Of a stretch of 37,521 nt of DNA, positions 1 through 10,186 are shown in pieces (position 1 is the stretch's first letter; the number at the start of each line of letters is the position of its first letter). Location: positions 1 through 37,521 of the forward strand of contig JBNGIQ010003296.1 in NCBI GenBank assembly GCA_049999765.1, in the 5' to 3' direction. This stretch comes from Phaeoceros laevis. Its lineage: Eukaryota; Anthocerotophyta; Anthocerotopsida; Notothyladales. Under the pieces are notes generated by a model. That model was not told the DNA's origin and did no database searches. It saw only the letters and a program-made list of their open reading frames with translations. Position numbers and translations under genes: made by a program.

Positions 1-780
1 GATGCACCTGCCAAGCAATCTGTGCAGCTGCCCCACGCGGAAGGCAGATGCGGGTCGCACAGACTGGTTCGCTCTTGGCTGTGGCCGTAACTCCCCTCTG
101 GAGAACAAAGCGGGCTGCTGATGGAGCAGCTCAGAACCTGGAAGGTCAGATATGAGATTCATGACTTCTTCGCATCCGTGGCCAATGTCCCCAGGCCGGA
201 GGATGATCGCAAGTTGCCCTTCAACATGCCGCACAGCCTGCCGAGGCCGCGGAAGATCGGCAGAGGCCTGAGCTGAGGAACCGGCAGCTGCCAGGTCTCT
301 GTGACAATCCGGCCAGTATCCGGGACTTGCAACCAGGGGATGCCGTGCTTCAGCTGAAAGCGGTGTCCGGAACTAGGCTTACCTGTAGTTAACCAAAGCA
401 CGGCCGGTTCTGTCGGGATTCCGGTGACGGAGCGGGCTGCAGCAGGTTAGACAATAAATTTTTTTGACTTTGAGGCGCTTTTTGATCGTGATAAATAATT
501 CCATTCTATGCAAATTTGGTAGGGTTAGATAGAGGAGAATGCGGGACACATTTCTATACAAGGCTGGTCTCCTGCGGATCCCAAATACGTAAGATATGCC
601 TCTCCAAAGTCCAGATCGTCCAATATGTGTACTGCCCGACGAAAAAGGGTTAACAAGGTAACGAGCATATACATACCCAAATCTCATTGATTGAGGATGT
701 GTTGGATAGACTTCAAATTTAGATCTTCAACATGCATTCTTGCTGACTATGATAAGCACCATGTAGGAAGGAAAAGATAG
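1..780. other. Unassigned stretch, no supported gene
   Basis: No conserved protein family is recognisable on either strand. Short open frames on the minus strand (159-401 and 379-687) lack known motifs and end without splice sites that would extend them convincingly. The sequence between about 456 and 780 is AT-richer than the first 450 bases and leads into the retrotransposon relic, so part of it may belong to the same decayed element. Confidence 0.4.
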
Positions 781-785
781 CGTGC

Positions 786-1181
786 AGATTTCTATCACTA
801 CCACTTTACAAAGATGCCTTTTCGGCTTGAAAAATATGTTGCCCTCTTTTTGGAAAGAGGTGACAAGAAGTTTGAGAATTTGCAAAAAACATGTCAGCAA
901 TATGTTGATGATATCACAGCACATGATAGTGGGATACGGTAGTTTGAAGGGGTTCTTATTGCATACAACGAGGCCCTATTGCATACAACAAGGCCTGGCC
1001 AATTCAAGAGACATGTGCCAAATTTTAGTAAGGACGAGGCATGTATTCTAAATAAATTGGTGAAGAAGGGCAAGGTTTAGAATTGGTCCAAGGAATGCGA
1101 CCAAGCTTGGGTGACTTTGAAGGAATTACATAGCACATGTGGACCCCTATATGACCTTGCTACTCCTTGGTACCATAAAAA
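786..1181 (+). pseudogene. Relic of Ty3/gypsy-type retrotransposon polymerase (reverse transcriptase to RNase H junction)
   Basis: Read across frames, this segment carries pieces of a Ty3/gypsy reverse transcriptase. At about 812-842 there is a TKMPF..FGLKN-like stretch, split by a frameshift, matching the conserved PFGLKNAPATFQ block. At about 900-932 there is a QYVDDITAHD stretch, equivalent to the catalytic YxDD box and its flank. At 1009-1175 another frame reads RHVPNFSKDEACILNKLVKK, then a stop, then NWSKECDQAWVTLKEL, which is the spacer and RNase H entry seen after the polymerase in gypsy elements (F.WS.EC..AF..LK). The stretch that should separate the YVDD box from the RHVPNF block is mostly missing, so there is an internal deletion. 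A 16-18-base direct duplication (ATTGCATACAAC.AGGCC) lies at about 959-994. There are no long terminal repeats in the window. It is dead: frameshifts, an in-frame stop and a deletion. Confidence 0.7.
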
Positions 1182-1687
1182 GAAAAAGGAATCTTTCAAA
1201 AGAAACAAAATAAACTCCAAAAAATAAACTACGATACGCGTTTCTCAAGTTTCTACTGGAGTTTCCATCAACTATGGAAGGAACTCATACCATACATCTA
1301 ATTACATCATGTAAGGACTTGTGATTGTGTGACCTTGAAGCTCATGTGTACCACGTTCGGGGCCCAGCCGAGGTCGTCACCATCGCACCAAATTACAAAC
1401 ACACAGCTGTCAACGGATTTGCTTCCGGTCGTCTTCCAATCTTTCAGAACCCAATATTAATTATACGCACAGCTGTCTCCGTGCCTACCTATGTTAGAGC
1501 TACCTGTCCAGGACAGGCGATGAATATTACATATCAGTCTAGAAAGTCACTACGGCTCCTATAACCTGTTCCACAAAATGTCATCTGCAGCTGTGGCTCG
1601 CGCACCTGGGACTCTTGCAACCGCATGAACACTAACTACATTTCCAGCTAAGTGTCTGTCGGCCAGAGAGCTTTACTACAAAGAACG
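1182..1687. other. Intergenic, no supported gene
   Basis: Nothing recognisable on either strand. The right part should hold the 3' untranslated region of the bZIP gene, which is transcribed leftward and stops at 1688. A short plus-strand open frame (1325-1564) has no family features. Confidence 0.4.
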
Positions 1688-4554
1688 CTATCCGGCTACA
1701 ACAGCTTCAGGTCGGTTGCCCCCGTCCAAAGGGAATTTCCCTGGAGAGTCATATGACTCATCTTCCCTTCTACCTGAATTTTTGTGCCCCCCAGAACCTG
1801 AACCTGACCCTGAGCCAGATCCTGATCCTCTTGGGCTGCCACTCTTGGAACCCTCAGACACTTTCCCGTTCCCTTCACCTTGTGGAGAAAGGACCTCTTC
1901 GTTTTTTGTGCTTTGTTCCTTAGCTGCAGCCTCCTCTGCACGCTCTGATGCTCGTTCTCCTCGAGCTTTAGCTAGTTGCTCCTGATGGAGACAAACACAG
2001 GATTGACAGCTGACACTGGGTACAAATCAAGTGCAAAATGCAGAGTTTATACCCAGTAAGGGCTTCAAGCAGAAGAGCTTACTTGCAAGGAAGAGTTCTC
2101 AGCTTTCAGCTTGGCGCATTCATCACTTAGGTGGTTCACTTCGGTTCGTAGAGCCATATTTTCCATTGTCAGAGTATCAACGCGTGTACCAAGCTCCTCA
2201 CACTCAGCCTGCAACAAAAGCCGACATACATCAACATGGGAAATACATCAAAATGGAACATAACCGGCTGATGTATCTCAAAGAGAGATAAGCCAGCTCA
2301 GGGGTCAGACTTGGGAAAACGAACCTGCTTCCGCAACCGGGATCGCCTTGCAGACTCCCTATTAGATTGCTTCCTTCTCTGCCGTTTTACCTCCCTCTCA
2401 TCCTAAAAAGAGCACAAAACATTTGATTTGCCCTATTGCACAAACATACCAAAGAGTACAAACATGGGTACTAAATGGAGAAATACACAGCATGATTCAG
2501 GTTTGTGAACTACACACAGCATGATTCAGGTGACTAAAGTAGGGTAGATTGCAAACATGAACATGATCATCATGTGCAGAGGCTGCAGAAACAAAGGTAC
2601 CTGTAACCAGAGTTCAGGAGGAACACCATCCCGATTGGGCCCCATAAGGGGAGTGCCAGGGGTTCCAGGAACAATGACACTGCTGCTTGCAGATGTTCGT
2701 TTGCTCTTGCTACCCGTCATTCCAGGAGCAGATCCACTCCAGTAATCCATTCCTCCCATGCCTATGCCAAGACTTGTAGTCGGTCCACCTTGGGGTGGCT
2801 TTCCAACTGCATGTGCCGGTGGCCCAGCATTTTGGCCTGAAGGTGTTCCCGCGGCTGGAACTCCAGGACTTGCATATGTACCCGCAGGTTGTGAATTATA
2901 TGCAGGTATGTTAGAACCTCCTACTCCCACTCCTGTGCAGCCATCGGACTTGAAAGCGTAAACTACCAATCAAGACACTAAACAAAAACTTCTGCAACTA
3001 GGTGGTCTTCTAAGTAACTGAATGCCGTCTACCAAGGCCCCCGTAACTCACCATCCATTGTCATCTGCTCAAAACTTCTCTTCCGAAGCATCTGCACAGC
3101 ATCTCCCAGTTCAGGTCATTGTGCTTACCAACAGCTTCAAGGAGAAATTAAAGAAAGTCTCCTGAAACATTATAGGCAGATGACGCCAGTGCTTACATTC
3201 GGTGTGCTATCTTCCTCACTCCCATCACTCGAGCCATCACTGCCACTGTCACCACTGAACAGACATGTCAAGGTCAAGTTACAGTGGAGCTTGACCGACT
3301 GCGTATGAAGAAAACACGGGCAACAAATATATTTTTTCCCCAGGTGTAACAGAATTGCACCTTTGAGAAAAAGCTTCGTTTGTTGAATTGCCTTTCCCCC
3401 CCTCACTGCCTTTTGCCGAACCTACTCCCAGACTTCCTAGGCTTCCTTTCGACCGTTTTAATAAGTTCTTCTCCTTGCCTTCACCCTTACTGTCAGCATC
3501 GGTCCCACCTGCTGGAGGCTGTAAAGAAAGAACAATAAAAATAATAACTCATGGAGTTGCCAGGACAAGAAACAGTCAGGCCAAGAAACGGTCAAGAAAA
3601 GATCACTCGCAGAGTGGGCTTTCATTGTCCACATGCGAGAGGTCATATAACTATACCGCAGCAACTTCAGGTCCGCTCGACGATGGCATGCCATATTGGG
3701 TATATGGGTGTGCACCCTGATTTATCAACGATGAAAGAGTGTTGGCAATCACAAACTAACCAGACCCGCCAAAAGAAAAGGTTTGTGAGCTATAGAAGTG
3801 GTAAAAAGGTAGCAGCTCACCTGAGGCATAGAAGGATGGGCATACATTCCCCCATGAGGATATATGGCTCCGTAGGGAGGAGGAGGAGGAGTTCCATAAG
3901 GAGGCATCATCTGCAACACGCATAAGACGAGAGTCGAACCCCTTGGGAGCCCTTTCCCAGTACTAGCATCAGAATTACGTCGTGCCAACCAATGCTGAGA
4001 GCGTACCTGCCCACCCCACATGTAGGGGTGAGGTTGAGGGCCGGAAGCAACAGACGGGGGGAAGTAGCCAGGAGGTGGTTGACCTCCAGCAGTGTAATAG
4101 GCCTGCAAGTGGGACCCGGAAAAGACACCCTAAAACATCAGCCGGGCATATCTAAACCCCCCCCCCCCCCTCCCCCCAGCCACCAAGCATGCTCACAGAG
4201 TATGGAAAAGCTTGCCTGGAAAGCTGCGGCCCATTCTGGATAGGAGGGTGCGGCTGCTGCTGCTGGGGGCACCGCAACCGCGGCCGGGTCCTGCCATACA
4301 AAGCGCGCAGCCAGACACGCATTACGGGCCATCCAGGTTGCAACCACCAATTTTCAAGAAAAAAGCCCCACTTTCCCTCCGTCAAGCCCCCGCGGCATTG
4401 ATGGAGACGCAAGCACACACCCAGGCAAGACCATAGCAGTTGCGGCAAACCAGAGACCTGATCTGTGGCTGGAAGAGTAATCTAGTAAAGAGCGCAGCAG
4501 CTGAGACGGTACCTTGGCAGCTTTCGTAGGTGTTCCCCCATCACCCGTGCCCAT
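1688..4554 (-). CDS. G-box-binding bZIP transcription factor (GBF, plant group G type)
   Basis: Nuclear DNA-binding activator or repressor that recognises ACGT-core (G-box) promoter sites as a dimer. I rebuild 11 exons, all consistent in phase: 4513-4554, 4216-4290, 4007-4102, 3821-3910, 3361-3518, 3197-3254, 3052-3091, 2601-2932, 2325-2402, 2083-2208 and 1688-1981, giving about 462 residues. The N-terminal half is the plant multifunctional mosaic region: [12 protein letters not shown], then [15 protein letters not shown] and [12 protein letters not shown]. An acidic Ser/Gly stretch ([16 protein letters not shown]) and a Pro/Gly-rich spacer follow. The basic region, [20 protein letters not shown] in exon 9, has the invariant N-x7-R arrangement and ends at the usual splice point before the leucine zipper in exon 10 (heptad positions L, L, M, L, L). 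The C-terminus has a Gly/Ser repeat. Domain order is that of Arabidopsis GBF1-3. Intron 2 uses a GC donor and contains a long G tract on the coding strand. The start is the only Met giving the typical short first exon ([14 protein letters not shown]). Confidence 0.93.
4157..4178. repeat. C-rich homopolymer tract in bZIP intron 2
   Basis: A run of C interrupted by one T, near 4157-4178, which reads as G-rich on the transcribed-RNA strand of the bZIP gene. It lies between the GC donor (4215) and the acceptor (4103). It could form a G-quadruplex in the pre-mRNA or the coding strand, and it is also a place where sequencing length errors are likely. Confidence 0.8.
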
Positions 4555-5301
4555 TGCCAGAGCCGGAGCAAGAATTGTGCGGATCAGCGAAATTGCAGGA
4601 GCAAGCTACAGGGAGCCATAGGGCCGGAGGCGTGGGCACAATGAGAGCCAGGGCAAGGTCAGTCAGAGTGGTGGCAAGGAAGAAAGGAGAGATTGTTGCT
4701 GCAGGGTGCAAGTTCCTGAGTGCAACAAGTCGGATTGCAGGTGCGCATCGCCAGCTATGGCAGTGCACGCAAGCATAGATAATTACCTTACAAGCCCAAA
4801 TGCCACCTCTACTCCACTCACCACGCACAGGTCAGGCCACTTCGGAGGCGGGCTGCTCGCCTGCGGTTTTGGGAGACCCTGAGGTGGAGCCGCTCGCTAC
4901 ACGTCATTTGGTGACTCCACACACAATATTCACTAATAACAGCACACTCAGCGCCTTTTCACTCACTTCATGCCGTTTTCGGCAATTCGCCTGGTGAAAA
5001 CGAGTCACATTTCGCCGACGTTCCGTCCATCGCATCATTCGCATCGACGCGAGCCCTCTCCGCCATCTAGATATTTTGCCAACAACACAGGTGACGTGTT
5101 TGTTTCAAATCCTCCATCTTTCTACTTGCCACACCTCAGCCTGCGCTGTTCTCCAGCTCACAGCAGCTTGACTTGCGGGGATCTGATTCGGCCTGCTTGG
5201 CAGCAGCTGCTAGCACTCGTCGCAAAAACTTTACCCCCACAGCATAGTGTAAACTCCCAGCAAGGCGGCAATCGTGGTGGCATTCTGCTGCTGGCGAAAA
5301 A
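4555..5301. promoter_or_regulatory. Divergent promoter region between bZIP factor and acyl-CoA dehydrogenase
   Basis: 747 bases separate the start codons of two genes pointing away from each other. It holds two ACGT-core elements of the kind bZIP factors bind: CACGTCAT at 4900-4907 and TGACGTGT at 5092-5099. I see no convincing TATA box for either gene. The region must also contain both 5' untranslated regions. A shared or autoregulated promoter is an inference. Confidence 0.55.
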
Positions 5302-7925
5302 ATGAACGCGGCCCGAGCAATTCGTGTGTCCTCGGCTGGGCTGAGACGATTGCTCACCTCTTCAGCCGCATCACCGGCTGATCCAGCTGCTGCGCCACCA
5401 TTTCCAGCCAGAGGGTCACCTCCCAGCAGGACGCTCCAGTGGGACGAGCACAGGCTGACTCCAGATCAGCTAGAGTATCGGAAGCTTGCTTTGGTAGGGA
5501 ATCAAACCCTGCTGTCTTCTCGAATTGGCTATGCTGGTAGGAAACATGGTTGCTTGCCAGACCATAGGCAAATTCACTGATGGCTCACACGGTGTGGTGA
5601 ACTTTGAGAATCCAATGCCCGGTCTTCCACTGCAGGAATTTGCGAAGAATGAGCTGCTCCCATTCGCTGCAGCTTGGGACGAACATCATTATTTCCCAGT
5701 GGAGACTATGCGCAAGGCCGCTGGTTTAGGATTTGGTGGTCTTTTCTGCGGCTCGGATGTGGGTGGGACAGAGTGAGTCTCTCGGGACCTTGCTGCGCTG
5801 GAGCTGTGCCGTGTAATTTGCAGAGGACAGCATACATAGAGTCGACCATGGCCACATGAACCGCTGAGCATGCATGACGGGCATATTTGTTTGGAATATT
5901 TGCAGATTAAGCAGGGCAGACGGAGCAATCATAATTGAGGCACTTGCATATGGCGACGTTAGCACAGCAGCATTCATGGCCATACACAATATGTGCTGCT
6001 CCATCATTGACAGGTAATTCATTCGTGCCAACTTCTTCCTCAGGAACTGGGTGTGAACATTCCTTTGCCAGTGTGCATCGATCGCGCTCCAGGTTTCAGT
6101 TGTTATGTAATCGTAGCTCCCCGTTCCTATCAAATTTGTGTTTGGTCGGCTGTTCCCAGGCTTGGCACAAGTGAGCAAAGACAGCAGTGGCTCCCTACGC
6201 TCACCTCAATGGTAGCAAAGTCCTTCCCAGAACCAGCTCTCTTTAGCCAGCAGCGAGCTGCAGTGATTCCACATTTTAATACTTGCAGCTGTGAGTTTGA
6301 TGATACAGGATGTGCTAGCGTCCTACTGCCTGACTGAACCCTCTAGCGGCAGTGATGCTGCCTCACTACAGGTATGTACTTTGATGCAATATTTCCCTCT
6401 GCAGGCACTATTGTTGCACCGTCAGCGTGGTCATTGCCTTTTTTACTCCTGTCTTTGGATTAGACAACAGCGTTACGGGCACCTGGCAGCACCGACTATT
6501 TACTGAACGGCTCCAAGGTGAGCAACTCTTTTCGTTGGCTTGGGTATTGTCGGGCTCCTAGGGATATTGGAGAGAACCTGGCTTTCTTGTCTCCTCAGTG
6601 AAGTTAATGAGCTCTGCAAATCCTTGCAGGCTTTCATAAGTGGTGCAGGGGCAAGTGGAGTTTACATAGTGATGGCTCGGACTGGTGGTCCAGGTCCTAA
6701 GGGCATCTCCTGCTTCCTGGTTGACAAGGTAGTGTACCTGTGCGTGGTGGATATGCTTATCCGTACCTTCCGCTACAATTCCTCAAGGTATTTCTCCATC
6801 TTGCAGGATTTGCCAGGTGTCTCCTTTGGAAAATTGGAAGACAAAATGGGCTGGCGAACACATCCAACAGCTGCGGTTGTTATCTGAACTAATCTTCAGC
6901 TCCCGCATAGTTATCAAACACAAACTTTGAGCTCAGTGGTGTGCAACCTTATGTATTTGTGCACAGGTTAATTTTGACGGTGTAGTAGTTCCTGAGCGGA
7001 ACCGAGTAGGAGATGAGGGGCAAGGATTCAGCATTGCCATGTCCGCTCTTGATGGCGGGAGGATAAACATTGGTGCCTGCAGGTGAGATGTCAAGTCCTG
7101 GATATTTTGCACTGTGTCCCAGCTCTGCAGCACACTGTGAGTAATGGTGCTAGAGTTTGGCACCCACTTACACGCTTCATGCTTGTGACGTTTCGGTTGT
7201 CACTGTGAATCTTTTGATGGCAGTGTTGGTGGAGCACAGTTTTGTTTTGATGCGACACAAGACTATGTCTCCTCTCGGAAACAAGTACACCACTTTCCCA
7301 GGCCACATTTAGAAGTGACAAGGATCATTTTCTGAGGTTGCGTAGTATAAAACATCACTATCACCCCTGGCTGCACATCTAGTCGGTTCTCCAAGGATGT
7401 GTTTAAAAAAGTCGTTTGCTCCGTTTTGGCAGTTTGGCAAGGCCATCATTGACTTTCAAAACACCCAGTTCAAGTTAGCAGATATGCTTACGAGTGTGGA
7501 GGCATCCCGAGCAATGGTGGCAAATGCAGCGGCAGCTTTGGATGCAAAGGCTCCTTGGGCCACACCTGTTTGTGCTATGGCTAAAAGGTAGGACTCGAAG
7601 TTGCTTTCTGGTACTCAATGTTTGACCAGCTGGTGTTCTCTGAGTTTACCGGGCTTTGTTGAAGGTTCTCTACCGAGACGTGTTATGCGGTTGTTAACGA
7701 TGCTCTCCAGCTCCATGGTGGATATGGCTACATAAAGGAGTACCCGGTAGCGTACTACCCTACTTAGCTTGCCCTGGTATTGCCAACGTTAATGGCTCCG
7801 TGAGCTCGAAGGTTTTGCATGTACAGGTGGAGAGATATCTCCGTGATCTACGCGTGCACACCATTCTCGAAGGGACATCGGAGATCATGAACGTGATTGT
7901 GGCAAAGCACGTAACGCAGGGATAG
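5302..7925 (+). CDS. Mitochondrial acyl-CoA dehydrogenase, isobutyryl-CoA dehydrogenase (ACAD8) type
   Basis: FAD-dependent dehydrogenase; the ACAD8 family oxidises isobutyryl-CoA to methacrylyl-CoA in valine breakdown and passes electrons to ETF. Thirteen exons join in phase: 5302-5493, 5636-5772, 5906-6013, 6160-6211, 6309-6371, 6464-6517, 6630-6728, 6807-6875 (or 6878), 6967-7082, 7224-7284, 7433-7587, 7665-7746 and 7827-7925, about 428 residues against about 415 in animal ACAD8. The first about 40 residues are Arg/Ala/Ser-rich without acidic residues, fitting a mitochondrial presequence. Family blocks in order: [43 protein letters not shown] (acyl-CoA dehydrogenase signature 1), [81 protein letters not shown] (signature 2) and [10 protein letters not shown] with the expected catalytic Glu. 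The pattern ([19 protein letters not shown]) is closer to ACAD8 than to plant isovaleryl-CoA dehydrogenase or IBR3. No internal stop or frameshift is seen. Confidence 0.92.
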
Positions 7926-8203
7926 TGACGAATCATAAGAAGAGAGAAGGTAACGATTTTCAGCTAGTTGTGCACGATACTTTGTACACAATAACGGCAG
8001 CATGAGCTGACCCTAGGATGATGTCACCAGGAATCACCGTATCGAACTCCCAGTATGGAAATCAGATTTTGTACAGTTGCGGTACCAAGGAGCGCCTTTG
8101 CAGCAATCATCGTCAACCAATCTCTTCCTATAAAGCTTACTCCACCAGTCTAGAAGAGGTCCAAGCTTGTGCAGACTAATGAAAAATGCTTGAGCGAAGC
8201 AAA
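7926..8203. other. Convergent 3' region between acyl-CoA dehydrogenase and acyl-CoA synthetase
   Basis: 278 bases between the stop codons of two genes that run toward each other. Both 3' untranslated regions must fit here, so they are short or overlap as antisense. No clear poly(A) signal stands out. Confidence 0.6.
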
Positions 8204-10186
8204 TCAGTTTTTCAACCCGGCGTAGAGAGCGTCGACCTCGCTCTGATAGTACTTCAACAGCTGAGGCCGCTTCTTCTTAAATGTCGGTGTCAGCAGGTCC
8301 CTCTCAAGATCGAAGGGTACGGTCTCCAGATGTACAGCTTTGATAACTTCGTAACCCTTCAGCTTATTCTTCTTACCGACGGCACTGAGTTGACTGAGGA
8401 TAAACTGCTTAGCCTTTGGATTCTTGCACAGGGCTTCGAAGTCACCAGCCTCCTCGTTAGCCTTAGCCCAGGCCTCCAAGACATCCTTGTTAGGTACCAC
8501 AACAGCTACGAGAGCCGACTCGAAGCTGTTACCGTATACCCAAATGGAGTCGATGTCGGAGCTCTGACCGTACACATTCTCCAAGTTTTCAACTGCGACA
8601 TACTCTCCCTGTGACAGCTTGAAAATGTTCTTCTTACGGTCAATGATCTTCATGGCACCATTCGGTTGCCACTCCCCAATGTCGCCAGTGTGAAACCACC
8701 CGTCCACCAAAACCTCCTTGGTCAGGTCATCCCGTTTGTGGTAGCCAGCAAACAGAGTGTTGCCTCGAATGCATATCTCTCCCCGCGGTGGATCTGCAAG
8801 GGCATCATAATTCATTTCCGGCACCGACTCCAGCCGCACCTCAATGTTGGGCAGAGGAGGCCCCACAGTCCCCTGCATAGAGATAAGATTTGGGATGGAC
8901 ACAAAGCTACCGGCACATGTCTCCGTCAAACCATATCCCTGCACCACTAAGGCACAAGAGGTGACTCGCAAAAACTCCTCCACATGACCGGCTAAGGGAG
9001 CCCCACCAGACATGAGAAGGCGAACCTTGCCTCCGAACTTGGCTTTGATTTTCTTGAAGAGCAAGAAATCGAAGAGGGGAGATGCACTTTCTTGCTTGGC
9101 CCCATGCTTCAACGAGTCCAGCTTTGACTTGAATCCATAGTCAAACAGCTTCTTCTTCAACCCGCCAGCCTCAGTAATCTTGGCATTCACCCCAGCGTAG
9201 ATGCGGTCGAACACCCTGGGCACTCCACAGAACAAAGTCGGTTTCAGGGCCTCTAGGTCGTCAGTCAATAGCTTGACGTCACCCTGCCAGTATCCAATAG
9301 ACCCCCCAACATATATGAAGTGCTCCTCAATTGTTCGATCGAAGATGTGAGCCAGAGGCAGAAAGGAGAAGAACACGTCATTATGGTCAATGGGGACATT
9401 GATGTTCCTCAACAGCGAATCGCCTCCAGCAATAAACGTGACAATGCTTTCATTGGAGAGCCGCACCCCCTTGGGCTCTCCTGTAGTGCCACTCGTGTAC
9501 ATGATCGTGCAAATGTCCTCAGCCTGAGGTGGAGACAGATCTGCAGGGTGCGCCTTTCCCAGTTCAAGGAACTCGACCCAGGAGTACGGTTCCGCCCCAG
9601 CACTCTTGGCTGCCTGTCTCTGTGCCTCCGGAAAATCTCCAAGACTCACCACTGTCTTCACAGGCCCCTCAGAACTCTTCAAAGATGCCAACAGTGCCGG
9701 AACCTTCGATTCTTGGACGAAGACAATAGGAACCTCGGCGTGCTGGAGAATAAAATTCACAGCCTCCTCTCCCAGGGTGTCATACAGAGGCACGCAGAAA
9801 ATGCTGTGCCCGTTGCAGGCCTCCATGGCCATGATCCACTCAGGGGAGTTGGCACCGTATATCCCGCACCTGCTCTGCGGCTCCACACCAACATGGCGGA
9901 TAGCGGAGCCAATCTGGCGCACCTTCTCATACACCTGCTTGTAAGTCTGCCACTCATACGGTCCAGCCTTGCCGGCCACAATCTTCCTGCTGCCAAGCAT
10001 GTTGTTGTCAGGGTACTTTTGCACAGACCGGAAAAACACGTCCCACACTGTCTTCACCTCGGGCAGGGGCGGCGCCAGGCCATTCTTGGCAAAAATGCTC
10101 CGATAGACGGGGCCTACGGAAGGAGAACCCTCCCCACTGCTTGGCTTGCCTGGCTCAACCTCTGTGATATACCGATCCACAGCCAT
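8204..10186 (-). CDS. Long-chain acyl-CoA synthetase (LACS), single exon
   Basis: Activates long-chain fatty acids to acyl-CoA with ATP and CoA. The frame is open without interruption for about 660 residues from MAVDRYITEVEPGK, matching the start of plant LACS proteins of the LACS1-5/LACS4 group (a ..Y...VEEGK, PSVGPVYRS, FAKNG order). An upstream in-frame Met at 10214-10216 would add 10 residues but lies before the conserved start. Motifs in order: GIYGANSPEWIMAMEACN, the AMP-binding P-loop YTSGTTGEPKGVRLS, LPLAHIFDR, GVPRVFDRIY, LLMSGGAPL, QGYGLTETCAG, GEICIRGNTLFAGYHK, GWFHTGDIGEW, IIDRKKNIFKLSQGEYVAVE and a C-terminal LTPTFKKKRP. No peroxisomal or plastid signal is obvious; this class is usually at the ER. 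Neighbouring genes have 2-15 exons, so an intronless copy is unusual; a 5' untranslated intron ending at TTTATCAG just before the start codon cannot be excluded. Confidence 0.95.
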   Translation of the reverse strand: MAVDRYITEVEPGKPSSGEGSPSVGPVYRSIFAKNGLAPPLPEVKTVWDVFFRSVQKYPDNNMLGSRKIVAGKAGPYEWQTYKQVYEKVRQIGSAIRHVGVEPQSRCGIYGANSPEWIMAMEACNGHSIFCVPLYDTLGEEAVNFILQHAEVPIVFVQESKVPALLASLKSSEGPVKTVVSLGDFPEAQRQAAKSAGAEPYSWVEFLELGKAHPADLSPPQAEDICTIMYTSGTTGEPKGVRLSNESIVTFIAGGDSLLRNINVPIDHNDVFFSFLPLAHIFDRTIEEHFIYVGGSIGYWQGDVKLLTDDLEALKPTLFCGVPRVFDRIYAGVNAKITEAGGLKKKLFDYGFKSKLDSLKHGAKQESASPLFDFLLFKKIKAKFGGKVRLLMSGGAPLAGHVEEFLRVTSCALVVQGYGLTETCAGSFVSIPNLISMQGTVGPPLPNIEVRLESVPEMNYDALADPPRGEICIRGNTLFAGYHKRDDLTKEVLVDGWFHTGDIGEWQPNGAMKIIDRKKNIFKLSQGEYVAVENLENVYGQSSDIDSIWVYGNSFESALVAVVVPNKDVLEAWAKANEEAGDFEALCKNPKAKQFILSQLSAVGKKNKLKGYEVIKAVHLETVPFDLERDLLTPTFKKKRPQLLKYYQSEVDALYAGLKN

